From positions 62,001 through 126,000 of the forward strand of contig JBGFRO010000041.1 of assembly GCA_041695085.1 (NCBI GenBank): a DNA stretch of 64,000 nt, written 5' to 3'. The position numbers and the translations under genes were made by a program. The notes beneath the pieces were generated by a model. It saw only the letters and a list, made by a program, of their open reading frames with translations. It was not told where the DNA came from and did not search any database. The DNA is from DYFT01 sp041695085 (lineage in GTDB: Bacteria; Bacteroidota; Ignavibacteria; UBA10030). Below, in pieces: positions 1-8,873 of the stretch. The first letter of the stretch is position 1. Each line of letters opens with the position of its first letter.

Positions 1-1099
1 GAAAGCCCGGGTCGAGTTTCTTATTCGTGATGACATTCAAAACTCCGCCGATGGCTGACGAACCGTAGAGTGTACCATGAGACCCACGAACGATTTCCAC
101 CCGGTCTGCATCGATCAACGAGAGTTCTGTAAGGTCAAGTGCATTATTCACTGCGGACGGATCGGTAATGCGAACGTCGTCGATGAGGATGGTGGTATGA
201 TTGCTGTTCGCCCCGCGCGTGAACAGACTCTGCACCATTCCCGGATTCTGTCCCACCCCCACCACATAGATGCCTTCGTATTGAGAAATCACCTCCGCAG
301 CACTATTCGCGAGTTGGGATCCAAGTTTCGATTTTGAAATGACGCTGACGCTCCTCCCCACCTCCCAGGCAATTCGGTCAGCCCGCGTAGCCGTAACGAC
401 GATTTCCGGTAACACGTACATCTTGACCGTGTCCGCCTTGTTCTCTTCGGCGGCTTTGCCTCGCGTATCCGTCGCAGATGCAGATGAAGGGATCGTAGCC
501 GTGAAACACGGTAGCAGAGCAAGATACAGGAGCGCTTGATTTGAAGAGAGAAGGGATCTGCCGGTGGTTGTTGATGCAAGTTTGGGCACAAGGCGTTGGA
601 GGATCTCGAAACCTCCAAACAAGAGAATACCGTAGGTCAGAGAGCCGGCAAGCAACGTGTTGAAGAAGGGGATCGATGCAATGTAGCATGCAAGGAGGCC
701 TTCAAGCGTTAATGGATACATCCTCCCCGTTGCCCACACGGCGAAGTTTGAGATAAGATGAAAGACCAGCGCGCCTCCGAGCGTGTAACCAAGCACGGGA
801 ATAGCTTTCACACGATTCTTCAGAAACGACCCAGCCCATGTGATCAAGGCGAACGTTGCGTAAATGATTAAACGCATCGGACTCAGCAGGGCGTAGCCAT
901 ACATCCATGCAAGCCCTACATCGCTTATGAGCATTGCCGCCAACGGCACGAGGTACGAAGCACGGCGCGAGGTGAAGTATGCGCCGCTAAAGAGCGCGAG
1001 CGGTACCATTGGCGTGAAGTTAGGAGGATGCGGCAACAACCGTGTAACCGCCGCTCCGAACACAAACAGCGTCAGGACAAGAAAGCGTGAAGGTATCAT
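1..1099 (-). CDS. DUF6580-like membrane domain fused in frame to a TonB-dependent receptor (BtuB-like), C-terminus beyond window
   Basis: I translated this frame codon by codon from the ATG at 1099 (GAGGAGAG just upstream) to base 1 and found no stop. Residues 1 to about 175 are hydrophobic with several membrane segments and the motif LLPHPPNFTP, typical of DUF6580 putative transport proteins. A second signal-peptide-like stretch follows (about residues 180-210, ending SSASA). Then comes a receptor plug domain with LPEIVVTATRAD, FTRGANSNHTTILIDD, DRVEIVRGSHGTLYG and GGVLNVIT. The plug resembles vitamin B12 receptors, and the cobalamin riboswitch upstream supports corrinoid uptake. The barrel lies outside the window. 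One chain spanning inner- and outer-membrane domains is odd. Separate translation from the GTG at 589 is possible. Confidence 0.8.
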   Translation of the reverse strand, partial: MIPSRFLVLTLFVFGAAVTRLLPHPPNFTPMVPLALFSGAYFTSRRASYLVPLAAMLISDVGLAWMYGYALLSPMRLIIYATFALITWAGSFLKNRVKAIPVLGYTLGGALVFHLISNFAVWATGRMYPLTLEGLLACYIASIPFFNTLLAGSLTYGILLFGGFEILQRLVPKLASTTTGRSLLSSNQALLYLALLPCFTATIPSSASATDTRGKAAEENKADTVKMYVLPEIVVTATRADRIAWEVGRSVSVISKSKLGSQLANSAAEVISQYEGIYVVGVGQNPGMVQSLFTRGANSNHTTILIDDVRITDPSAVNNALDLTELSLIDADRVEIVRGSHGTLYGSSAIGGVLNVITNKKLDPGF

Positions 1100-1128
1100 C
1101 TTCTCTCCTCTCGAAAGAAAGAATGGAT

Positions 1129-1165
1129 AAAAAAAGCCCCGGCCTTCTGCGGAAGGTCGGGGCTC
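1129..1165 (-). terminator. intrinsic terminator between cobalamin riboswitch and receptor gene
   Basis: An 11-bp GC-rich stem with one G-U pair (arms 1136-1146 and 1153-1163) is followed on the minus strand by seven T residues (1129-1135). It sits between the B12 box and the start codon at 1099, where the expression platform of a transcription-terminating riboswitch belongs. Confidence 0.9.
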
Positions 1166-1204
1166 AAAAAGGGATAAGTGGAATGGTCGGCTTATCGGCT
1201 GTTG

Positions 1205-1440
1205 AACACCTTCCCGCGAAGGCATCAGAACGAGGCGTTTTGGCAGGTCTCCTGGCTTATCCGACCCCTGATTTGTCTTCCCATCCCATTTTACCGGGGC
1301 AGTGACAACCTCAATCAGGGAACGATCCTGTCGACAACAGGACCGGAATCACAGTTGCGGGGCAGCTTTCGAATCTCTCCACAGAAATGGAGATCACGAA
1401 ATTCCCTTTTCATCCCGACGGAACAATCAGGTTCCGTCAG
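1205..1440 (-). promoter_or_regulatory. adenosylcobalamin (B12) riboswitch
   Basis: On the minus strand the B12 box AAGCCAGGAGACCTGCC lies at 1242-1259. Upstream of it are GCTGCCCCGCAACTGTGA, GTCACTGCCCC, ATGGGAAGAC and an AAAAGGGAA segment, in the order of the known cobalamin riboswitch core. A perfect 8-bp hairpin (1417-1438) lies at the 5' end. The terminator at 1129-1165 suggests that corrinoid binding stops transcription of the receptor gene. Outer limits are approximate. Confidence 0.93.
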
Positions 1441-1519
1441 AACACCAAAACGTGTGTGTGAAAGAACGAGCTGTGAAGGTGACGTCCAATATAGAAAAGT
1501 TCAGCTCTTGTGTCAAGAC

Positions 1520-3214
1520 CTAATATCCAATCGCTCCTGCATCCGGATCCCGTGGATCCGCCGCGCCATGCCTTGTGCCGGTCTTCGGGTCGATCAGAAT
1601 CCCCATCGCTCTTCCCTGACCCTCCGTCGTGCGTATCCGATGACCCATCATTTCGAGGAGCCGCCGGGAATCGAGCGATGTAGTGTACTTCTCCATACTT
1701 AAGATGTCTGGGAACCACTGATGGTGAATTCGTCCCGCGTTGATTGCTTCGGCGACATTCATCTCAAATTCAATGACGTTGAGGACGATCTGCAAGACGG
1801 TGTTGATGATTGTCCTTCCACCTGGCGTTCCGACCAGTACCCACGGTTTTCCATCCTTCGCGAGAATCGTCGGAGTCATACTCGAGAGCATTCTCTTGCC
1901 CGGCCCGACCCTATTTGGAACGGTGCCAATCTTACCCGTGCTGTCGGTAAGCCCCGGAACGGGATTGAAATCCCCCATTTCGTTATTGTAGAGGAATCCC
2001 AGCCCATCAGCAACGATGCGCGATCCGTAGCTGTATTCAAGCGTATAGGTGACAACGACTGCGTTCCCCTCCGCGTCGATCACAGAGTAATGGGTCGTCT
2101 CGCCACTCTCGTGCACGTCGGCGACATACGAAACGTCGCTCTTTGCAGCGCGATTGAGGCTTATTCGCTTGCGCACCTCGTCTGCATACTCTTTCGAGGT
2201 CAGTCGAGCAATCGGCATATGGGGATTAAAATCGGGATCCCCCAGCCACCGCGCGCGGTCGGCGTACGCCACGCGCATCGCCTCCGTGAGGAGATGAATG
2301 TATTGTGCAGAGTTGTGTCCGTACGAGCGCAAATCGAATCCTTCAAGAATATTCAGCATCTCGATCAACGCCGTGCCGCCGGAACTCGGGGGCGCCATGG
2401 AGATCACTTCAACCCCACGGTAGGTTCCTCGCAGCGGTGTACGTTCCTTCGCTTCATACGCAGCGAGATCGGCCTCCGTGATCAAGCCACCATTCCTTTT
2501 CATGTCGGCTGCGATCAATCTCGCCGTCTCCCCCTTATAAAATCCATCTTTGCGTGCTCGCTGAATACGCTTCAAGGTTCGAGCGAGATCCGGCTGGCGC
2601 CACAGTTCTCCGGGCTCGTAGGCCACCGTGTCGCGCTTGAAAAAGACCTTTCTCGAAGAGGGATAACGATGGAAATCGGATTTGAGCAACTTGAATTCCT
2701 CTGCCATCGCCCAAGAGAGAGGAAAACCTTTCTCGGCAAGTCGAATCGCAGGAGTCACAAGTCCCGTCCACGACTTTTTGCCAAATCGTTTATGGGCGAG
2801 GTCGAAGCCGGCGACGGTTCCCGGTACGCCAATCGATAAATAACCGTCGTGGTTGAGATTTCGTATGTACTTTCCCATCGCGTCGACATACATTGACTCA
2901 CGCGCAGCGGCGGGGGCCTTCTCCCGAAAATCGAACGAGGTAACCGTACCGTCGTTCATATACACAATCATAAATCCGCCCCCTCCAATATTGCCCGCGG
3001 CAGGATGAACGACCGCAAGCGCGAGCCCCGTCGCCACTGCTGCGTCAACGGCATTCCCTCCCTGCTTCAGGATGTCCACTCCCACCTGTGATGCGACAGT
3101 TTGGGATGAGACAACCATTCCAGACTTCGCTTTGACTGTGGGTCGCGCACCTCCCGCAAAGGCGAATTGAGCCAGAAGAGCAAGTAGGGCAACTACAATT
3201 CGTGTTGACTGCAT
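1520..3214 (-). CDS. ggt: gamma-glutamyltransferase precursor
   Basis: This 564-residue N-terminal nucleophile hydrolase hydrolyses or transfers the gamma-glutamyl group of glutathione and related peptides. A signal peptide covers residues 1-20 (ends FAFA), so the protein is exported, as expected for the periplasmic enzyme. Family motifs include GGNAVDAAVA, NIGGGGFM and PPSSGGTALIEML. The self-cleavage and catalytic site is in SGETTHYSV, with Thr374 the expected nucleophile that becomes the N-terminus of the small subunit. Length is normal. It ends 80 nt before the B12 riboswitch region on the same strand. No link to B12 is implied. Confidence 0.95.
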   Translation of the reverse strand: MQSTRIVVALLALLAQFAFAGGARPTVKAKSGMVVSSQTVASQVGVDILKQGGNAVDAAVATGLALAVVHPAAGNIGGGGFMIVYMNDGTVTSFDFREKAPAAARESMYVDAMGKYIRNLNHDGYLSIGVPGTVAGFDLAHKRFGKKSWTGLVTPAIRLAEKGFPLSWAMAEEFKLLKSDFHRYPSSRKVFFKRDTVAYEPGELWRQPDLARTLKRIQRARKDGFYKGETARLIAADMKRNGGLITEADLAAYEAKERTPLRGTYRGVEVISMAPPSSGGTALIEMLNILEGFDLRSYGHNSAQYIHLLTEAMRVAYADRARWLGDPDFNPHMPIARLTSKEYADEVRKRISLNRAAKSDVSYVADVHESGETTHYSVIDAEGNAVVVTYTLEYSYGSRIVADGLGFLYNNEMGDFNPVPGLTDSTGKIGTVPNRVGPGKRMLSSMTPTILAKDGKPWVLVGTPGGRTIINTVLQIVLNVIEFEMNVAEAINAGRIHHQWFPDILSMEKYTTSLDSRRLLEMMGHRIRTTEGQGRAMGILIDPKTGTRHGAADPRDPDAGAIGY

Positions 3215-3642
3215 CGACTACTCCGTTGTTAGTGGGTCGTCTGCGCACCTATCGCGCCGGAACCCAAAAAGTGAGTTGAAGGAAAAGTTGATCGGACTCT
3301 CATCATAGAAGAGGAGCACTTTGGGTTGCGAAACGCCGGCAGCATACGTGACAGGTAAATGAAGCAGAAGTGTCTGGAGGTGCAGGACGAAGGACAGAAC
3401 AAACCGAAGGACGGCGAGAGATTTCTCCACAAACAGATTCTTTAGCCAATCGAAGAAAGGCGGGTGGATGAAGATGCTGATAAGGTCATACGCCACTTTG
3501 AGATGGTTGCTTCACTTCGAGAAAGAGTTTGAGGTAATGCCCAGCAATGTACTCGAACAAGCACTCCATCTTTCGAGCAAGGATTCGGAACGTAGATCGG
3601 GCGCTGAACCCGACCTACAAGTATGTACTCCAACAGACGCCA
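3215..3642. other. intergenic region without a recognisable gene, one hairpin
   Basis: This 428-bp gap separates ssb from ggt. A 92-codon hydrophobic reading frame on the minus strand (3218-3496) has no recognisable motif and no good ribosome site. A 10-bp stem (3592-3618, arms GTAGATCGGG and CCCGACCTAC) lies just after ssb but lacks a T run, so it is probably a small repeat rather than a terminator. Confidence 0.5.
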
Positions 3643-4065
3643 TCAGAACGGCAGATCATCGGCCTTGCCGCCTGCGGGCTCCTCAAAAGAAGTCGATGTG
3701 TCCGATTCAGGAGCGGAAGCCCCTCCTCCTTTGCTATCCAGCATCACAAGCTGATCCATCACAATTTCGGTCACGAAGCGCTTTACGCCGTTCTTATCGT
3801 CGTAATTGCGATACTGAATCCGTCCCTCCATGTAAATCTTGCTCCCTTTCTTGAGATACTCGCTGCAGATTTCCGCAAGCTTTCTCCAGGCCACAATGTT
3901 ATGCCACTGGGTCCGCTCCTGAATGTTCCCATCCGGATCTTTCCAGCTTTCATTGGTAGCTAAGCTGAAGGTCGCAACGGCTACACCACTGCTTGTATAC
4001 CGAAGCTCAGGGTCTTTTCCCAAATTCCCGATGAGAATTGCCTTGTTAATGCTGCGAGAAGCCAT
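3643..4065 (-). CDS. ssb: single-stranded DNA-binding protein
   Basis: The 140-residue protein has the SSB OB-fold over residues 5-110 (NKAILIGNLGKDPELRY, VATFSLATNE, WHNIVAWRKLAE, LKKGSKIYMEGRI). A flexible acidic linker follows, ending in the tip DDLPF that recruits replication and repair partners. It coats single-stranded DNA as a homotetramer. The ATG is preceded by GGGAGGT at proper spacing. A consensus promoter lies at 4110-4138, so it appears to be transcribed alone. Confidence 0.97.
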   Translation of the reverse strand: MASRSINKAILIGNLGKDPELRYTSSGVAVATFSLATNESWKDPDGNIQERTQWHNIVAWRKLAEICSEYLKKGSKIYMEGRIQYRNYDDKNGVKRFVTEIVMDQLVMLDSKGGGASAPESDTSTSFEEPAGGKADDLPF

Positions 4066-4109
4066 GCGAGTACCTCCCTCGTTAGATGAAGTCGTAGAGA
4101 CGCGTGATG

Positions 4110-4138
4110 AAAATAACCGAATCGGGTTTGAATGTCAA
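4110..4138 (-). promoter_or_regulatory. sigma70-like promoter of ssb
   Basis: On the minus strand TTGACA (4133-4138) and TATTTT (4110-4115) are separated by 17 nt, about 45 nt before the ssb start. Confidence 0.7.
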
Positions 4139-4252
4139 GAAATGTGCCGCTTTTTGCAAGAACTATGCTTCTACCGAGAGAGCAACTGACATCCCGTCGT
4201 GGTATGAAGCAACTTCTCGCCCCCATCACACCAGAAACTGAGACGCCGCATT

Positions 4253-5137
4253 TCAATGCTGACCGCCGGCCCCCCGGAACACTCCGAGTCGTTGACGTCC
4301 TAAGATATATAAACGATTCGAGGTAACAGCTACATCTTCTACCGGCCCGATGGGAAGCGAAGAAATCAGGTGATGAATCGGCGTCACGTTCACATACCGA
4401 CCTGCAGTATCGAACCAGAAGAGCGAATCGTGCGACGAAACGACGAGGCGTTCTTCCCCCCAGGCACAACCTGAGGCCTGTCTGAAGACCCCCTCGCCGA
4501 CTGATCTTACGAAGTTACCAAACGAATCGAATTCGAGCACGCGATCCGGCTCCAACACGAACACTCGATCATCCTCCGTCACAACGATCTTCAGCGGCCT
4601 CCGGAGCCGTCCTCGCTCCTGTTCAATACCCCCAAAGGTGCGTTCAGGAGTCGAGCGTGCGGTGAACTTCACCACGCGAAGATTTTCGGAATCAAGAACG
4701 AAGAGATCGCCTTGGCGAGAGAGTGCAACACCAACGGGGTAACCGAATTGGGCTTCTGTCTCTCCTGTTCCGCGGGTGGAGAGTGATGAGATGAAATTGA
4801 GCCGACGGTCGAAGCGCTGGACGCGATGATTACCGAAGTCGGCAACGTAGATATTGAGTCCGTCGGTAGCAACGGATGTGGGCGTATCGAACGTTGTCGT
4901 CGTCCATCCATATCCCCCTACGACAAGGGGTTCACCATCCAATCGCGGATAGACAATGATCGAGTTTGTTCCCGCATCGACAACAGCGACGCCCCCGGAA
5001 GGAAGAAGCGTTACCCGGGTTGCATGCTGGAACGAGCCGACGATGTTCTCTTCAACGAAGAGCGTATCAGAAGACGCGGCGGCCGTTGCACGATCCGGCA
5101 GGATGATAACGAAAACTACTGCAAGAAGCGCTGCCAT
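4253..5137 (-). CDS. secreted NHL-repeat beta-propeller protein
   Basis: This 294-residue protein has an N-terminal signal sequence (hydrophobic core in residues 2-13, cleavage likely near the AAA at 19-21). Repeated blades follow, such as GLNIYVADFGNHRVQRFD, GDLFVLDSENLRVVKFT and DDRVFVLEPDRVLEFDSFG, as in NHL six-bladed propellers. The fold binds ligands or scaffolds proteins, and no catalytic residues are evident. The ATG overlaps the end of the GWxTD gene by 22 nt, which suggests translational coupling and a shared role. Substrate and partner are unknown. Confidence 0.8.
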   Translation of the reverse strand: MAALLAVVFVIILPDRATAAASSDTLFVEENIVGSFQHATRVTLLPSGGVAVVDAGTNSIIVYPRLDGEPLVVGGYGWTTTTFDTPTSVATDGLNIYVADFGNHRVQRFDRRLNFISSLSTRGTGETEAQFGYPVGVALSRQGDLFVLDSENLRVVKFTARSTPERTFGGIEQERGRLRRPLKIVVTEDDRVFVLEPDRVLEFDSFGNFVRSVGEGVFRQASGCAWGEERLVVSSHDSLFWFDTAGRYVNVTPIHHLISSLPIGPVEDVAVTSNRLYILGRQRLGVFRGAGGQH

Positions 5138-6483
5138 GCGTCATCGCGCAGTTCGCCGCGCTTCGTCGAGTGAACCAGAATATAATCGCCAAATCCCGAC
5201 CGGTCGATAAAGACAAAATTGACCCCGTTTTCGATCCCGTAGTAGTGCCAGATTTCGTAAGGCTTACTCTGGTCGCTGCTCGGCACGCGCTCAATCTCGT
5301 CCGGTTCGCCGTAGAGGATGAGGACGCGACCCCGATCGGTGCGCCAGCCCTCCCTCGAGAGCGCGGTGAAGCGCTGGTTCGCCGCTGCCACGCGCTGGAG
5401 ATAGGCGAGCCGCGGCATACCCGCACGGCCCATCCGTCCTGCTTCCACTTCTGCCCAGAACTTCGCGAGAAATTCCCGGCGACCCTCTTCGCTCGTAATC
5501 TGGCTGAACGTCTTAATCTCCTGGTCGAGTGCCACATACTGTGCTTTCCGGAATTCATCCGCAAGCTCGTCCGCCGTTAACCCGGCCAGCTCACTGGCTT
5601 TGACAGATGCAGCCGCCGGTTGGGACACCCGGATGTGGGGATTGTAGATGAAGAACGTCTTTTCAGTTACAGCGAGCGTGGCACCCGCGTCGTCTGCGAG
5701 CGTGAGGCGGAATCGGTAGCGTCCCGATTGGATTGACGCGACGTTGGTCATCCCGGCCTCAACGGCATGCTTCACGCCAAACTTTCGTTGCTTGCTTGTT
5801 TCTTTCATCACCTTGCCGTCGTTCGCGACGATTTGACTTCGAATAGTATATGTTTGTTCGGGATTCAGGTTGTAGAATTCAGAATAGTTAAACATCATTG
5901 GATGTGATGCAACGCCAAACACGAGCGTGGGATTGGGTGTGACCTCAAGAGAGTTCTTGAAGAATGGATCGCTCTTGTTGTCTGAGTTCTTGATATTGGA
6001 GCACAACTGCACGTCGCTCGTTCTGACTTGTCCGGCGAAGGTCCTGAGCGTGATCGGCAGAAGAATGCTGTCCCTCCGCTGAGGGTTCAGTGAGTCGACC
6101 GCCATCACCTGCAAAGAATAGTCGCCAAACGGAAGAGCGTATCCCACCTGAGCCACGCGCGCGGAATTGTATGACGCATCGCTTGTGTCTTTGATCCTGA
6201 CCGGCAATGGAGAGATGTCGTTGACCAGATACTCTCCTGTAGCGTTATTCTTCAACCGGGTGGTGAGAGTGACAAAGCCCTGATAGACATCCCCCACCTT
6301 TTCATAGGTGAGCAGCCGCGCGTAGAAACCGTAGTAAATCTCAAGATAGCTGCTCTGGTCGTCATTCCGGAACTGAGCGTAATCGAGATTCAGGACGAAG
6401 GAGGTAGAGGGTGTGACGCGTTGAGCAACAGCAAACGAGGCAACGCCCAACGTCAACACTATAAAAAAGAGACTGCGTTTCAT
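5116..6483 (-). CDS. GWxTD domain-containing secreted protein
   Basis: This 455-residue protein has a signal peptide (residues 1-20, ends FAVAQ). A long beta-rich region follows, then the C-terminal GWxTD domain beginning with GWRTDRGRVLILYGEPDEIE at residue 379. The family occurs in Ignavibacteria, Acidobacteria and related groups as exported proteins of unknown biochemical role. It lies 44 nt after the PIG-L-like gene and overlaps the NHL-repeat gene, so the three are probably one transcript. The family call is firm; the function is not known. Confidence 0.87.
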   Translation of the reverse strand: MKRSLFFIVLTLGVASFAVAQRVTPSTSFVLNLDYAQFRNDDQSSYLEIYYGFYARLLTYEKVGDVYQGFVTLTTRLKNNATGEYLVNDISPLPVRIKDTSDASYNSARVAQVGYALPFGDYSLQVMAVDSLNPQRRDSILLPITLRTFAGQVRTSDVQLCSNIKNSDNKSDPFFKNSLEVTPNPTLVFGVASHPMMFNYSEFYNLNPEQTYTIRSQIVANDGKVMKETSKQRKFGVKHAVEAGMTNVASIQSGRYRFRLTLADDAGATLAVTEKTFFIYNPHIRVSQPAAASVKASELAGLTADELADEFRKAQYVALDQEIKTFSQITSEEGRREFLAKFWAEVEAGRMGRAGMPRLAYLQRVAAANQRFTALSREGWRTDRGRVLILYGEPDEIERVPSSDQSKPYEIWHYYGIENGVNFVFIDRSGFGDYILVHSTKRGELRDDAWQRFLQ

Positions 6484-6527
6484 TGTAAAACCTCTATTAT
6501 AAATAGACCATTTGTGCAGCCAATATA

Positions 6528-8873
6528 TTAATACCCGAGGAGGTTCGCAAGAAGCCGAAACGATCCTGCGTGGATGTTGAGGAATTGATGATGTAAAGAA
6601 AGATCGACGTACGTGATTCTTCCGCGCCCTACCTGTGCCGTCATGACAAGGGGAGTTTCTTCCGCCCCAGTTGTCACGACCCGATCCGCTTTCACTTCGG
6701 CACTTACATCGATCCGGTTGAAGGCGCGCTCAAAAATCCAATTGCCAAAATCATCCGCCGTGAGGCGATTGGGAGCCGACATGAGAGCGTGGGATGTGTC
6801 AACACGTACTTTCGTTTCTTCATCCCATTCCAGCGTGCGCGTGAAGGTGAGTCCAGCAAGCAGCGGGGTTTGATTCCAGACTTCATCGTCCTGTGCAAAG
6901 ATCACAACCCTACCACCCGCTTCTGCAAAGGTCTTCAGCGCTTCGGCTTTGTTCTGCAACCAAGGCAGGCGCGTGAGCGCCCGGCGGTCAACAAGAATCG
7001 TGCCGACATCCGCCGTCGAGACATCAAGCAACGCTTCGGCCGTAATCACATCGAACCGAATCCCCAGACGTCGCAATGTTTGCCCAGTCGGACTATTCTC
7101 AAATGGTGTGATGAGGGCAACTTTCTTGATGATGGGAACAGCGACCTCGAAGCTCCGCGCTGCGAACTGCGCGACGGGCTCCGTCCGTATCCTCACGGAA
7201 AAGAGGTGCGTCCCGTCATCGAGCTTTCGTTGCCAACGAAGCCGCATCGTATCGAGATGTGACATCCCTTTTTCGCTGAGGCGAAAGGGGCTTGGATTGG
7301 AAACGACCGCCGAGTCGCTCACCATCAAGGTATCCCGGACCCCGTCGCGCGAATGATTCGTCAGTCGAACGATCAACGGCTCATTCTCCACCGCAAAGAC
7401 AATCGGCGTCAGTATCTCCGTTGTGAAACGAGGTGCAAATGAAAAACGCAGGGCCATTCGGTGGACAAAACTCTCCTCCCGCGTCGCGCCGCGGTGAATG
7501 ACAAAGACATAAAATGGTCTGGCGTATGTTTCGCTGAATAAGCCATAGAGGTGTTGGGGATGCGTGTACGTGACGCTACGAGGAGAAAGCAATCGAATCT
7601 GCATCCCAGGTTCATAAGGAAGTCTCTTCTCGATATTTTCATTCACGATCCACCCTTGATCGACTCCGGGGATATAGACTTCCGTTCGCCCGCCGGGTGG
7701 AACCCCTGATATGGAGTCGATGTGCAAGTACGTCAATTGCACTTCTGTTAGGATGGAATCCGACAATCTGGACGCGACGGAAATCCCAAGGAGTTGGACG
7801 CGTAGATTTTCAAGCGTCGATTTCCAATGAAGCAGTGTTCGTCGATCGGCCGCGCTCGCGCCGGCAAGTTGCGAAAGCTGCAGATCGAGCGAATCCATCA
7901 CACCGAGGAGCTGACGCAACAACGGCCTCTGTTGTCCCGATGACCTCGGCGTGGTTCGAGGTCCTATTCCCCGATTGGCAATGCTGCGGACTTGCTGGTC
8001 GAGCGAGCGAAGTCTCGGAGAGACATTCAACGGAAGACCCTGATCAATCGACGTGATCCGACGTGTCGAACCCTGGCGGAGGGATGGATAGTGCACAACG
8101 TACGACGGTGGTGTCTGACGAAACCAAATCGGTCGCTGTCGGACAAGTGACCGATATGCGGTGGCTGCATTTTCTCCGAGTGCTTGATATGTTCGTCCAC
8201 TTCGTCGATGGATCTCGTCAATTGGCGCGGAAATGCCCTTCGTCGTTCCGTCATCGACAAGAACGCGTCCCACCTGCCAGCGTGGAATCGGGGCAAACCG
8301 AAGAGGGTCGGAGGGGCTCTTCACCGGTTCAACGCGACGAACGGCCTTCAGTAACTCCTCGTATGCGACGGTCCATCGGGCACTTTTCCCTTTTGCTTCC
8401 CAATCCCGCGTGAAGAGGATCAGGTCGGGCTTGAACTCCGTAATAACACGCGTCAATCGCGCGGTGAGCGTGTCGATCTCCCACTGGGCACGGACGCGAG
8501 CCGTATCGCGTGCCGCAGGGACATCGGGCATATTAAGGTACCACGTATCGCCTCCGAGTGCTCCGAGGGCGGCAAACGATTCGCTCCTTCGTTCTGCTGC
8601 AAGTTCGTTCGGCATCATGCTTCGCAGGTCGCTCTCCCCTCCTTCCCCGTTCGTCACGTACGCACTGAGCACTTTCGCCCCTTTGCCGTAGCGGAAATAC
8701 GAGAGCGTTGCCAGATCTTCGAACCCCGGCTGGAGTGATATCATGAACACGTTGAGCCGGCTGGCCAATTCGAGTGAGTATTGATGAATCAGATCCCCCC
8801 GTTGTTGCTGGGATCGCGGGTGGAGTTCTTGAAATGGTAGCAACATTAAAAGGGGAAGGAGCGCTCGTCGCAT
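6528..8873 (-). CDS. PIG-L-like deacetylase-fold protein lacking metal ligands
   Basis: The 781-residue exported protein has a short hydrophobic N-terminus. Residues 40-180 align by eye with PIG-L/LmbE N-acetyl-sugar deacetylases (FRYGKGAKVLSAYVTNGEGG, ELAAERRSE, PDLILFTRD). The Zn-binding signature HPDDE is replaced by QPGFE (residues 48-52), and the late His pair of the family is KGKSARW here. The enzyme is therefore probably inactive. The C-terminal 400 residues are beta-rich, followed by a glutamine-amidotransferase-like segment (GRVVIFAQDDEVW). GAGGAGG lies ahead of the ATG. It is first in an operon with the GWxTD and NHL genes. Confidence 0.75.
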   Translation of the reverse strand: MRRALLPLLMLLPFQELHPRSQQQRGDLIHQYSLELASRLNVFMISLQPGFEDLATLSYFRYGKGAKVLSAYVTNGEGGESDLRSMMPNELAAERRSESFAALGALGGDTWYLNMPDVPAARDTARVRAQWEIDTLTARLTRVITEFKPDLILFTRDWEAKGKSARWTVAYEELLKAVRRVEPVKSPSDPLRFAPIPRWQVGRVLVDDGTTKGISAPIDEIHRRSGRTYQALGENAATAYRSLVRQRPIWFRQTPPSYVVHYPSLRQGSTRRITSIDQGLPLNVSPRLRSLDQQVRSIANRGIGPRTTPRSSGQQRPLLRQLLGVMDSLDLQLSQLAGASAADRRTLLHWKSTLENLRVQLLGISVASRLSDSILTEVQLTYLHIDSISGVPPGGRTEVYIPGVDQGWIVNENIEKRLPYEPGMQIRLLSPRSVTYTHPQHLYGLFSETYARPFYVFVIHRGATREESFVHRMALRFSFAPRFTTEILTPIVFAVENEPLIVRLTNHSRDGVRDTLMVSDSAVVSNPSPFRLSEKGMSHLDTMRLRWQRKLDDGTHLFSVRIRTEPVAQFAARSFEVAVPIIKKVALITPFENSPTGQTLRRLGIRFDVITAEALLDVSTADVGTILVDRRALTRLPWLQNKAEALKTFAEAGGRVVIFAQDDEVWNQTPLLAGLTFTRTLEWDEETKVRVDTSHALMSAPNRLTADDFGNWIFERAFNRIDVSAEVKADRVVTTGAEETPLVMTAQVGRGRITYVDLSLHHQFLNIHAGSFRLLANLLGY

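Noticed and set aside
1721..2839. Long plus-strand open frame of 372 codons opposite ggt
   Set aside because: It is antisense to a clear gamma-glutamyltransferase, has no recognisable motif, and its length follows from the codon use of the real gene.
3218..3496. Hydrophobic 92-codon minus-strand frame after ssb
   Set aside because: No conserved motif, poor start context and overlap of another equally long frame; treated as non-coding.
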